A stretch of DNA of 64,000 bases from Toxonevra muliebris (GCA_963691655.1 OY829329.1:62304852-62368851), one strand, 5' to 3'. Counted from the first letter of the stretch, positions 39,506 through 49,138 are shown. The notes: a model not told the origin generated them from the letters alone. Numbers and translations: made by a program.

Positions 39506-39581
39506 CGTCGCCTGAGAATTGATTTGGCGTATAGGCATAGGAATACTTATACACATACGCCCAATCAATTCTCAGGCGACG
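39506..39581 (+). mobile_element. 76-bp palindromic micro-MITE, copy B
   Basis: Same inverted-repeat sequence as at 31310-31386, ends CGTCGCCTGAG / CTCAGGCGACG, flanked by the 4-bp direct repeat ACTT (39502-39505 and 39582-39585). One arm differs by a single base (CGCCCAATC instead of CGCCAAATC). Confidence 0.8.
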
Positions 39582-39765
39582 ACTTGCCAGCATTTGATCG
39601 TCGGTGCATTTGAGGCATGTATCAAACATGAATTTTTATTCATAACTTATAGTACCTATACAAAAAAAGAAAAAAATATTGTTGCATACTTTTTGGCTAA
39701 CTTTTTAAAATTTTTCAACTAATGTGATTCAGAATTCAATTGCAATATAGTTCGATTTTTTGACG

Positions 39766-40063
39766 ATCTCGATCGTTTAGTGGGTAGTGAACTAGACAAT
39801 AATCCGGGATGTTGAAGGTTCACATCCTGTCTTGGTCTGGTGGTTAGTTCTTATAACCTTCTAATATTCACTATCGATATGAAGTGAATAAGAATTATAA
39901 GAGAATGGTAGGCAAATGCAAAACCGCCAAGTGGTAATAAATTTCCACACTACCTTTCGGAACCGGCACCGGCGTCTGTAGGTCCATTAACCGCCTTGGT
40001 GGTCTAGTGGCCGCCTGCTAGACTCTTGTTTCTGGGGTCCCGAATTCGATTCCCGGCTAGCGT
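39766..40063 (+). repeat. two tRNA-derived SINE units in tandem
   Basis: Unit 1 (about 39766-39986) has an A-box-like TCGTTTAGTGGG and a B-box-like GGTTCACATCC, followed by the body shared with 35050-35220. Unit 2 (about 39992-40063) has a better A-box, TGGTCTAGTGG, and the B-box-like GAATTCGATTCC in a tRNA-sized stretch. Neither closes a convincing acceptor stem, so I call them SINE heads and not functional tRNA genes. Confidence 0.6.
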
Positions 40064-43000
40064 ATTTCTAATTTATCTTACTTTCAATTTTCAATTTAAT
40101 TTTCATTAGCAATCATAAAAATCAAGCTTTAATAACTTCAAAAATGTATGGAATCACAGAAAATTGTTAAATCAAAATGTGCTGCATAATTTTTGGCTGA
40201 TATTTTAATTGATTTGAATCAATATGCCTTAACTCTCAAGTTCCCAAGCCCGCCTTTAGACGGCCTTCACCAAAAGGGATAAAATTGCCACCATACTAGT
40301 TTTCTGTTGCTACTTGTTTATTATATCGATTAGGGAATATCCCATGTTTTTAAAAAAATGCATCAGTTATGAGCTATGATGCTTATTACAGCAGTTAGCG
40401 GCAGTCAAAGTCGAAAATTTGTGAAAAATAGGAAAATTAATTGTTTTGATTGTATTTGAGATAAAAGGGGAAAAAATAAAAAAATAAATAAAATACTTCC
40501 CGTCATAGCATTCAGATAAAAAAACTGGCTATGGATAGCTAAGAATTTTTTATATAAAATATTTAATTACTTATAACAAATTGATAAAAACTTCATTCAA
40601 GAACAAATAATTTTAGGCGTTCAAACTTTCTTACTTCATAACTTTTTGGGGATTTTTAAATTGGTTTATGATTTTTACACCAATATTAATTAATTCAAAT
40701 TTTTTTTATCAATCTAAAATTTAGGAACTAGAAGTTTAAGGCACTAATGCGTCACAACCTCTGAACCTGTTTTTTTTTTTACTACGTCAAAATTTTAAAT
40801 ATTCTCTAGTTGAAATTAAAATATGTTGCATATTTTTTGGCTTTCTTTTTAGTGGGTTTCTTCAACCAAGTTGCGTTTGGGTTTAAAGTAAGAATTCTTT
40901 CACTATTTCAAATCTTGACAAAAACCAAATTTAAATAAGTTCAAAAAAAAAAAGTTTAGCCAAGTTTTACATCTGTGATAAAAAGAAATAACAGCTTAAG
41001 TTTTTTTTTCTGGTCAGCCGAGTTTAATAACTTTGAATAAAAATATTAAGAAACTTTAGCGCTGTTTCAAACGACTCTACGTACAAGTTAAAGACCATTT
41101 TTGAAACGATAATAATTCTAAAAGTTATTTAAAAATCCACATCAGTTTAATATTTATAATCAAAAATATGTAATGACATATTTGCCATCTTAAGTTGAGT
41201 TAAGTTGGTTCTCATTTTTACAACAGATATAAAAGTGTGCTCAGAAGTGTATAGTTGGTGAACAGACCTTAAGTCTCTAAATAACTTAGAAATGTTAAAG
41301 AAACTAAGACCAATGCTATTTATTGCTCATGTAAATATTCGGGAACCTATCACTAACTAATCCAAGCTGGTGGTTTTGGTTTTAATAAATATTTTAGATA
41401 TATAATTGTGAACATTTTGAAAGGAAGTAAAACCTAAGATCACATATTTACAAGTGTTTAGTTTTAATTTCATAAAAATTTTTGATACACGCAAAATATT
41501 TCTGATCATGAAGAAAAACTCTGCTCTAAATCCGACTATTGTCATTTCGTCGCCTGAGAATTGATTTGGCGTATATGCATAGGAATACTTATACACATAC
41601 GCCAAATCAATTCTCAGGCGACGATTTGTGCTCTTAATTTATTACACCATAAAAATGTGCTGCATACTTTTTGGCTAGGTTTTTCATTGATATCACCCAA
41701 CCACGCATCAGGTTTGGGAACTAAGATGTCATAATGCTTATGGTTAATTAAAATCAAATTTAAATAATATTCAAAAGAAATTAAAAAACTTCTATGTACA
41801 CATATGAATTGCTAAGAAACAAAACTTGAATAAAACCTAAAAGAATGCACTATATTTTAAGTAAACCCAAACCCGCATTGTTATTCATGTCCAAATAACT
41901 TTCACTCTCAGATCCAAGCGAATGGTTTTGAAGATAAATGTTTCAACTATTATGATATACTTATGCTCTTCTATTAAAACATTTGAAGGAACACTATACT
42001 AAATAGAAATGTGTTGCATACTTTTTGGAAAACTATTTAATTGGTTTATAAATTTTATAGACTTATTGAAGTAGGCAAATTCGAACTAAGCTCAAAAATA
42101 CTAAATATTTTTTTCCTTATTTATTTCCCACAGTGTACTCATTGTATGTAGCCTTTACAGCAAGTATCATTATTTCGTTTTTGTTATGGACAGACAATGA
42201 ACACGACCGCTATACATATCTACATATACCATTCCAATGTAGTATATGGTTTGTTGTGGCAGTTACTACACTAGACACTGGAAGCATTTGTTTCTTTTTT
42301 GCCTCCCGAAAACATGTTTTTTCTGCTTGAATACTATAATTTTGTTTGTCGTTTTTTTATGTTCATTCTTTTCACTTGTATTTGTACTTGCTCTTTTTTA
42401 TGCAAGTAACTACATATGAGCATATATTTTTTTTTTCGAAAGACTATTCTTTACTGGTGTCATATTGGCTGCGCTTTTTACTAAAGAAACAAATGTATGC
42501 ATTTTTGGTTTGGCAAAATTCCAGAGACATTTATGCATACAAGAATTTTTTAATATTATGGTTGAGGTCGATATATATGGTATACATATTTCAAAGCGGA
42601 AGAAAGGAAATATGATTTAACAACTTGTAATATTGGTTTTAAAAGAAATAATTTATTTTTTATATTTTTTTTAATTATATTACATTTTCTTTAAAAACAA
42701 TTTGTTGAGAGTAGTTAAAGGTCTCGTCAAATGGAAACGATGGTTTTGGTGTATTCTTTAATCAGCTGAAAAAATTTTCGACAATGGTTTGTCTTTCTAT
42801 TCCATTCATAGCTTACAATATGGCATACTTTTAGATACTTATTTTCATTTTTACAGTTTTTTCTGCTATTTGTATAACATACATAACAACATATTTTTAA
42901 TAAGAAACTCATAATTTTCCGCAGTAATTTTCTTACAAATACTAAAAACTTTACTCAAATATTTTTTAAAGATTTTTCTCGTGCAGAAGCTCTAAATATT

Positions 43001-43908
43001 TTCAATGTGACATTTGTTAAATTTTGTTTTTATACCTAAAAAAAAGTTTAAACTTCTAACTTAATTACGTTTAATGCTTTTTATCACATCCTTCATCGTC
43101 GTCGTCGACATTATCTTTTTAAGCTGCTTTCTCAAACAAAATACGAGTACTGAAAAAACAAAACAGAAACGAAATACAAAACTTTTATCATTATAATTAT
43201 ACCCTACCTATTATTTATTCATAAATCGTTAACAATAAATGACGAAGCAATATATAAAAATGTGAAGCAACCCAAACAAAAAAAAAAAAAAAAAAAAACT
43301 AGAAGTGTACAGCTAAAAGCTTAGAGAAAAACAAAAAACAAATAAAGAAGTTGGAAGCGCAAAACGGCGCAAAACGGCGCAAAACAAGAAAGTGCAAACA
43401 AAAAAAAAAAAAAAACAACAGCAAAAAAGGTACGGAAGTTATATAAAAACTCATTGAGAAGTTTTGTTTCGTTTCGTGCTTAATTGCGGCATTTCGATTA
43501 AGAAAAATTAATAAAAAAAAAACTTTTTTTTTTTTTCTTTTTTGTTTTTTTTTTTTTATGTTTTGTTTTTTTTTTAGCTCTTCTCGGTTTTTATTTATGC
43601 AGAGGAAACTTAAAAAAAAAAAAATTATATACAAGTAGGCACAAAAATATTTAAAGAAACTTGGAAATAAAACATTGCTGTGTTTGAATTGGACATGAGC
43701 TATTCATAATAACTAAGCAGTTTTATAAATCTATACTGAAAAAAAAAATGAAGGGAAAATTTGATTTTTCGGCATACCCTTATAAAGAAATCATAATTCT
43801 AAAGTTTTGCGGCTAATTTTTCTAAAAAATAAACATTGAAATGAAAATGAGTTAGTTGAAGAAGCTTTCTGAGGATATGAGGAATTTTTAATAACAAATT
43901 AAGTGAAC
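40064..43908. other. non-coding DNA, no gene seen
   Basis: Apart from the recurring motif and the palindrome at 41548, this is AT-rich DNA. A pyrimidine tract ending CCCACAG at about 42131 resembles a splice acceptor, and a 65-codon frame follows it, but no identifiable protein or donor supports an exon. A-rich tracts lie at 43275-43420 and 43510-43625. Confidence 0.5.
41548..41623 (+). mobile_element. 76-bp palindromic micro-MITE, copy C
   Basis: Same sequence and orientation as 39506-39581, flanked by the 4-bp direct repeat ATTT (41544-41547 and 41624-41627). The arms pair almost perfectly. Confidence 0.8.
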
Positions 43909-43914
43909 TTATTC
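43909..43914. repeat. left target-site duplication TTATTC
   Basis: TTATTC abuts the left end of the Polinton and is repeated exactly at 60301-60306. Six base pairs is the duplication length made by Polinton integrases. Confidence 0.95.
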
Positions 43915-44292
43915 AGTAGTAGGGATATGTATGTTCTGGCACAAGGGGAATGGGGAATGGGGAATGAGGAATGGGGAATGGGGAATGAGGAATGGGGAAT
44001 GGGGCTTGTGCCAGAACATACATATACAGTAGTAGGGATATGTATGTTCTGGCACAAGGGGAATGGGGAATGGGGAATGAGGAATGGGGCTTGTGCCAGA
44101 ACATACATATACAGTAGTAGGGATATGTATGTTCTGGCACAAGGGGAATGGGGAATGGGGAATGAGGAATGGGGAATGGGGAATGGGGAATGAGGAATTT
44201 GGGAATGGGGAATGGGGAATGGGGAATGGGGCTTGTGCCAGAACATACATATACAGTAGTAGGGATATGTATGTTCTGGCACAAGGGGAATG
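43915..44292 (+). repeat. left-end hairpin/minisatellite blocks
   Basis: Each block is a 31-bp arm (AGTAGTAGGGATATG then TATGTTCTGGCACAAG), a variable run of GGGGAAT and GAGGAAT heptamers, and a 23-bp complementary arm starting CTTGTGCCAGAAC. Arms begin at 43915, about 44028, 44113 and 44258; the last is only a half block. The G-rich strand is the one carrying the 5' terminus. Confidence 0.9.
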
Positions 44293-45810
44293 TTAAACCG
44301 TTTTTTTAATAAGTAAATATATATATTTTTCACAAAATAATAGACGGGAATTGCAAGAACCAATAATAATTTATATGAAACCTTTGAATAAGAACCAGGC
44401 AAACAGAAAAAAGAGAAAGCATAAATAACAAAAAATATTTTTTAACCCCGCACATCATTGTGTTTTTTTTTTATATCTGAAGTTTGTTTTGTAATACACA
44501 TATAAGAACCAGACAAACAGAAAAAAGAAAAAGCATAAATAACAAAAAATATATTTTAACTCTGCACATCATTGTGTTTTTTCTTTTTTTTTTTTTTTTG
44601 ATATTTGAAGTTTGTTTTGTGATACACATAGGATAGGATACATATTAGCTGCAGAACAAATTATCAGAACAGGAAAAAGAACTGTATTCTCATTCCCCAT
44701 TGGCATCATATAGAAACAATATACAAAAAATATATTTCAACTCCGCACATCATTGTGTTTTTTTTTGATATTTGAAGTTTGTTTTGTGATACACATAGGA
44801 TAGGATAGGATAGCTGATATGCTACAAAACGAATTTCCAGAACAGAACTGTATTCTCATTCCCCTAATCCCATTTGTGCCAGAACATACATATACAGTAG
44901 TAGGGATATGTATGTTCTGGCACAATGGGGAATGGGGAATGGCTTTTTTTACGCCACCAGGCAAGCAGGAAAAGTAGAAAGCATAAATGGAATACAATTT
45001 TGCTTTATTTTTCCCTCCCTTTCCTTACATACATACATACATACACACTCATTAAAAAGACTTAGTGTTTTTTCTCACGATCATTGTTTACATTTGGCAC
45101 AGTGAATTGAGAGGAGTCAAGTGCATATCAGCCGCAAAATCAAATTATCACATACTGTGATTTGTAAATATTGCCTTTAAATGATACAGTCATACATTAT
45201 GAAAAATTTCATGTTTAAACATGTTCAATAAGTTGAAAAGCACCAAGCGAACAGGAAAAAGGACTGCATTCTCATTTTTAACTATTCTTTCTTGCATAAC
45301 AGTGGGAAAAAAATCTTGCATAACAGTTTTGTTTGTTATCACATACTCTGATTTGTATATATTGCCTTTAATTAATCGATTTCAATTCTCCACGATCATT
45401 GTTTACATTTTGTTGAATGTGATACACACACTCAATGTTCAATAAGTTGAAAAGCACCAAGCGAACAGGAAAAAGGACTGCATTCTCATTTTTAACTATT
45501 CTTTCTTGCATTGTGGGAAAAAAATCTCACAATTGTTTACAATAAACTTTCGATAGTCGATTAATTAACTTCTCCACGATCGTTGTTTACATTATTGTGC
45601 TTGTGGTCTTATGTGTGGGCAGAAGTGCAGTATCACTCTAAGTATTCATTATGCTTATTTATGCTTATTGTAAGTATGTATTTATTTGTATGTTTATACG
45701 TATGTATGTTTGTATGTACGTTTATACGTATTGGCAAAAGTGGAGTCTCTCTTGCATTATGTATGTATGTAAGTTTGTGTAGATTGATAATATGTATGTA
45801 TATATAACAA

Positions 45811-45846
45811 TATAAAATTTTATGTGACAGATACTATCTAACAGTG
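45811..45846 (+). promoter_or_regulatory. TIR-borne core promoter for the left orphan gene
   Basis: TATAAAA starts at 45811 and a CAGTG initiator-like site has its A at 45843, so the TATA box lies at -32. The ATG of the first gene follows 72 nt downstream at 45915. The same arrangement with the same spacing is present in the right inverted repeat ahead of the polymerase gene. No transcript data are available. Confidence 0.6.
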
Positions 45847-45914
45847 CTAAAAGACGATACTTATTTTTAAAATTTACGCGCAACGCGAGTTTGTTTAAAG
45901 TAATAAAGTTAAAA

Positions 45915-46205
45915 ATGGATAGCAATAAAATAAAAGAATTTTTAATAGAATTTGATTTTATTATTTTGGATGAGCATAGAACACAATTGTTACATTTGCA
46001 AGCAGAGCTAGAGGAGAAGGAGTTTGAAAAATCATTTCTTTTAAGTCCTGATGATCACCTTCGAACTTGTCCATGGTCTGACAAAAATGCAACAGAAGGA
46101 CCAGATACATGTAAATGCCAAATGTTTGGAAATAGAAATGCTGAAAAACTTATGAAATTGTACTATAGGCTAACCACTAATTTTCCACCTTGCTGTAATA
46201 TATGA
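45915..46205 (+). CDS. orphan Polinton protein, 96 aa
   Basis: I do not recognise this protein. The start chosen is the ATG at 45915 (MDSNKIKEF), 72 nt below the predicted TIR transcription start; the frame is open a little further upstream. The N-terminal half is acidic and helical, with a QLLHLQAELEEKEFEKS stretch. The C-terminal half has a cysteine cluster (CPW, then TCKCQMFG about 18 residues later, and CC near the end) that could bind a metal. It reads inward from the left repeat, mirroring the polymerase gene at the other end, and AATAAA signals follow 5-10 nt after the stop (46210-46219). Position suggests an early or replication-related role, but that is inference only. Confidence 0.75.
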   Translation: MDSNKIKEFLIEFDFIILDEHRTQLLHLQAELEEKEFEKSFLLSPDDHLRTCPWSDKNATEGPDTCKCQMFGNRNAEKLMKLYYRLTTNFPPCCNI

Positions 46206-46282
46206 ATTAAATAAATAAAGAAAAGATACTTGTTTGGGTTAATTTAAATTGGTTTTTTATTTTATTCAAAGGAAAAATATAT

Positions 46283-46615
46283 TTAACAATAATAAAAAGG
46301 CTGTTTACGTTGACATGAAATATCTCCTGCGATGCAAATTTCGAAGTTATAGGTTTTGCCACCATTTGTTGATGTTTTAATTAATTCAAAGCCACCTTCA
46401 TTAACCGCCGTTAAAGTTGTGTCCAAAACTTCAACGTATCGTTCAGGAAGAATCACACGAAATTCTGCTAACTCCATCTCTAGTCTCATTCCGTATGGTG
46501 TAGTTTTACGTACGACGATAATCACTGAATATGGTTTATTTTCATCCATATCTTTAACAGACAGCAGCTGCTTCTTATTTTTACAATTGAAATCATTAAT
46601 TGCGGCTGTAGTCAT
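46283..46615 (-). CDS. conserved-looking small Polinton protein, about 110 aa
   Basis: Function unknown. I prefer the ATG at 46615 (MTTAAINDFN) over an earlier in-frame start at 46648, because the upstream residues look like leader. The central part (RLEMELAEFRVILPERYVEVLD) alternates hydrophobic and charged residues as in a small beta-rich fold, and the C-terminus is Cys- and Tyr-rich. It is the last gene of the leftward block, about 240 bp downstream of the integrase. A single-stranded-DNA-binding or regulatory role would fit the size and position, but no motif proves either. Confidence 0.7.
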   Translation of the reverse strand: MTTAAINDFNCKNKKQLLSVKDMDENKPYSVIIVVRKTTPYGMRLEMELAEFRVILPERYVEVLDTTLTAVNEGGFELIKTSTNGGKTYNFEICIAGDISCQRKQPFYYC

Positions 46616-46856
46616 TTTAATTTTAGTTCGCTGTACTATGCTTGTCAAAAACTGATCGTTTAACTTATTTGCAAAGACCTTTTATACAAAATCTTACAAT
46701 GAAAATATTTTACTAAGATAAATATAAAAAAGAAATCGGAATTATTTTATATTCATCCTTTTCTAACGCATGCACATATATTTTCTTTTTCATCTGCCTT
46801 ATGTGTTATATTTAAGGGGTAATTTTTTAGTATATATAAATATGTATATTAGTAGT
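46616..46856. other. gap between integrase and the small leftward gene
   Basis: AT-rich 241-bp spacer without an open frame. It could carry the promoter of the gene ending at 46283 and the integrase polyadenylation site. Confidence 0.4.
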
Positions 46857-47774
46857 TCAGAGAATTTCGTTTTTATTTATCCATGAATTATGTTCTTTTG
46901 TGAATCCTAACCATTTCACAAAGACCTTATCACCTTTACATTTCAACACTTTTTCAACGAGATACAAGCTAGGATATTTTGTTTTCATTAATTCCATTTC
47001 ATAAAATCCTCCTTTTATTACATTTCCTTGATAATCTTCTAATATGTATGTAGTAGGATTTGTTACTTGTATTATTTTAATTTTAAAAATTTCAGTGGTC
47101 CAATTAGGTGTGTACCCCTTTTCAAATAAATGTTTATATTTACTAATTCGCACATAATCACCAACACCGAATTTAGGTATGTGAAATTTCTTCAAGTTGC
47201 TATACACAGTGTTTAACAATAAATTTTCATTTGAAGAATTTACATAAGAAGGTGCCATTTTTATGGTTCGGTGACGTTTATTATTATAATTATTTATTAA
47301 AAACTTATAAATATTTAGCCATTGATATGTACCATTAAAACTAAACTCTTTCCACATCATTCCTTTTAACGTTCTATTGAATCGTTCGACGATTGAAGCT
47401 TTTAATATGCTGTATGTTGAGTAGTGATTTACGTTTTGACTTTTCATTAAGTTTTGAAAATGTTTATTAAAGAATTCCTTTCCATCATCAGTCTGCAAAT
47501 TATTTGGTTTTCGTCCCGAATCAAATATTCCTTTCATTGCTGTTGTCACATCTAAGGCATTTTTTGATTTTAGGGCTACACCCCATGCAAATTTTGAAAA
47601 AGTATCAATAACAGTTAAAAGATACCGATGACCTTTATTATATGTTGAAAAATTCCCCATTTCAACCAAATCTGCTTGCCATAAGTCATCTATTCCTTTT
47701 ATAATCACCCTACGACGCTTAAAATTTTTACGAGCTTGTTTGTGTAACTCTTCGACTAATTGTCTTTTACTCAT
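46857..47774 (-). CDS. Polinton integrase (rve family) with chromodomain
   Basis: A 305-residue retroviral-type DDE integrase that would insert the linear element and generate the 6-bp TTATTC duplication. The core motifs are WQADLVEMG (D35), LQTDDGKEF (D96) and ASIVERFNR (E130). There is no obvious N-terminal HHCC zinc finger; the protein starts with a basic helix. The last 40 residues (from YLVEKVLKCKG through the VKWLGF and SWI motifs) form a chromodomain, expected to bind chromatin marks and steer insertion. It is the third gene of a tight leftward block: its ATG is only 4 bp from the stop of the fibre-like gene at 47779. The frame is intact. Confidence 0.95.
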   Translation of the reverse strand: MSKRQLVEELHKQARKNFKRRRVIIKGIDDLWQADLVEMGNFSTYNKGHRYLLTVIDTFSKFAWGVALKSKNALDVTTAMKGIFDSGRKPNNLQTDDGKEFFNKHFQNLMKSQNVNHYSTYSILKASIVERFNRTLKGMMWKEFSFNGTYQWLNIYKFLINNYNNKRHRTIKMAPSYVNSSNENLLLNTVYSNLKKFHIPKFGVGDYVRISKYKHLFEKGYTPNWTTEIFKIKIIQVTNPTTYILEDYQGNVIKGGFYEMELMKTKYPSLYLVEKVLKCKGDKVFVKWLGFTKEHNSWINKNEIL

Positions 47775-47778
47775 GATA

Positions 47779-48210
47779 TTAAAATTTTATTGTTGGACTC
47801 GTTGCGGGAACCTTTGTGACTGTCGACATGTGACTAAACATATAATCTTCTAGGTCTGTTATCTTGTTATCGACATCATTTGTATGGGACAGTAGTTTTT
47901 TATCAATAAATTCTTCAAGGGTTCTTTTTAATTCAATGTTGTCATATCTAATACGTTGTAGTACTTCAATTCTTAAATTGTTAATATTTTGATTTAAATT
48001 TTGCGAACATAAATTAACTTGATCGTTAACAAATTTTTTCGTTGTAGCATCGTGTTCTTTTAACGGCTCTCCTAAATTCTGAATGCATTTTAATTTTAAA
48101 TCAAAATTATCATCTTCAGTCAAGTTGAAGCCATAACCACGGGGCCCAACTGGTCCTCGCTGCTTATGATTATTCTTGTTAGAAAAACGTCCAAACTTAT
48201 CTACACTCAT
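47779..48210 (-). CDS. fibre-like coiled-coil protein
   Basis: About 143 residues when started at the ATG at 48210 (MSVDKFGRFS); the frame is also open from 48246. After a basic N-terminus there is a short collagen-like GPVGPRGYG stretch and then a FDLKLKCIQNLGEPLKEHDA segment followed by KFVNDQV. This resembles the shaft-repeat motif of phage and viral tail fibres. The remainder is a heptad-rich coiled coil (NNLRIEVLQRIRYDN..., DNKITDLEDYM). Together these suggest a trimeric spike or fibre, by analogy only. It sits between the conserved 296-aa gene (gap 37 bp) and the integrase (gap 4 bp). Confidence 0.72.
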   Translation of the reverse strand: MSVDKFGRFSNKNNHKQRGPVGPRGYGFNLTEDDNFDLKLKCIQNLGEPLKEHDATTKKFVNDQVNLCSQNLNQNINNLRIEVLQRIRYDNIELKRTLEEFIDKKLLSHTNDVDNKITDLEDYMFSHMSTVTKVPATSPTIKF

Positions 48211-48247
48211 CGGGAAAGTGTTATACATCCTCAAAATGTAAATCAAT

Positions 48248-49138
48248 TTATGTTATAATTCCTTCTTCTTTTAGCTCTTCAATAATAGAAATTATTTCAT
48301 TATTATGATTATTGTGTCCAGCTTGTTGGGATGATATTAAAAGACGTAACCTATCAACCAATTCATTGAGATCATTCCAATACACATAGTTTACTCTTTT
48401 TTTACTTAATTCCATTAAACCGCTTCCCTTAGGATATTCCTTGGGTTTTTCATTTATTAGATTTTTAATAATATTTTGATACTTAGATGATCGCGTGCCT
48501 CTATTTTGTTCTTGTTTATTATAATTTCGCTTATGCGCATTTGTATCGAATAAAATTTTTTTATAAATATCTAAATCATCATCAGCATATTCTTGGGGTG
48601 CTTTGTAAAATATTAGTTGATATAATCCTGGCGTTAGATACCATTTCTTATTATTTATACGAATTTCATCATCATTTAAAATGAATGAAGCATTTCCAAT
48701 TCTCCATATACCATCACTGTCCTTATGTGGCCCATACACTACGTCTAACTCATTTTTCTGTGCTAATTGACTTAAATCATGTAGACGCACGCCAGAAGGA
48801 AAAGTTTGATGGCTTTGATTTAATTTTGTAGTTTCATCAAGACTATATGTTTGATTTGGTGTTGCAAAAGTATCGTCAAAAAGTTTAGGGTTTTTCAATG
48901 GTGTACTTGTTGCCTTCAACTTCTTATAATTAATCTCGTCATTAAAAACTGTTTCGTCTGGTTTAATATTAATATTTTTGGATGACGCATCAACAAATTC
49001 TTTCAATGGTTTTGTTATTGGCTTAAAAGTAGTTTGAAAGAATGCTTCTGCATTAGATTCGCCAATTTTGAGGGCTTTGTGTTTTTGACGTATTACATTC
49101 CTAGTTTTTATAATGTCTCTAAGTACTTTTTCATCCAT
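48248..49138 (-). CDS. conserved Polinton protein of unknown function, 296 aa
   Basis: A 296-residue protein beginning MDEKVLRDIIKTRN. It has a basic N-terminal helix, a low-complexity middle, a compact segment (DVVYGPHKDSDGIWRIGN... to WYLTPGLYQLIF, about 133-175) and a C-terminal helical segment with VYWNDLNELVDRLRLL followed by EIISIIEELKEEGII. The C-terminal segment is, to my knowledge, typical of an uncharacterised protein widespread in arthropod Polintons. It is the first gene of a leftward block running into the fibre-like gene and the integrase. A small tandem repeat lies directly upstream of its start (49139-49235). A virion role is plausible but unproven. Confidence 0.8.
   Translation of the reverse strand: MDEKVLRDIIKTRNVIRQKHKALKIGESNAEAFFQTTFKPITKPLKEFVDASSKNINIKPDETVFNDEINYKKLKATSTPLKNPKLFDDTFATPNQTYSLDETTKLNQSHQTFPSGVRLHDLSQLAQKNELDVVYGPHKDSDGIWRIGNASFILNDDEIRINNKKWYLTPGLYQLIFYKAPQEYADDDLDIYKKILFDTNAHKRNYNKQEQNRGTRSSKYQNIIKNLINEKPKEYPKGSGLMELSKKRVNYVYWNDLNELVDRLRLLISSQQAGHNNHNNEIISIIEELKEEGIIT

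Larger units (their letters stand above)
39681..42028 (+). repeat. recurring TGCATACTTTTTGGC motif, five copies
   Basis: A 20-bp phrase close to TGTGCTGCATACTTTTTGGC recurs in the same orientation at about 39681, 40178, 40823, 41657 and 42010, each preceded by an A-rich AAAAT run. Spacing ranges from about 350 to 830 bp. Similar but weaker sequence follows several copies. This looks like an old long-period tandem array interrupted by SINE and micro-MITE insertions. Confidence 0.5.
43915..45892 (+). repeat. left terminal inverted repeat
   Basis: Reverse-complement match of 58038-60300. The outer and middle parts are almost identical to the right copy. The innermost 100-150 bp are visibly more diverged, ending in a conserved CGCGCAACGCGAGTTT. 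The left copy is about 285 bp shorter because it holds fewer terminal minisatellite blocks. Inside it are imperfect direct repeats: three related blocks with CACATCATTGTG between about 44400 and 44830, and two copies of a TTGAAAAGCACCAAGCG block at about 45232 and 45447. Confidence 0.93.

Noticed and set aside
39992..40063. Possible functional tRNA gene
   Set aside because: A and B boxes are present but no acceptor or anticodon stem closes convincingly and it adjoins SINE sequence.
42133..42330. Possible exon after a CCCACAG acceptor-like site
   Set aside because: Single weak splice signal, no donor, no recognisable protein in the 65 codons.
43915..44292. CRISPR-like array of repeats and spacers
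   Set aside because: Spacers are themselves heptamer repeats and the arms are inverted, not direct; the host is eukaryotic.
43899..44402. Proline/histidine/serine-rich frames at the left Polinton end, on both strands
   Set aside because: They translate the heptamer minisatellite and its arms in the inverted repeat; the same frames recur at 59549-60341.
45583..45807. 74-codon frame repeated in both inverted repeats (also 58134-58367)
   Set aside because: Duplicate only because the repeat is duplicated; TATG-rich low complexity, no domain, and it overlaps the predicted promoter.
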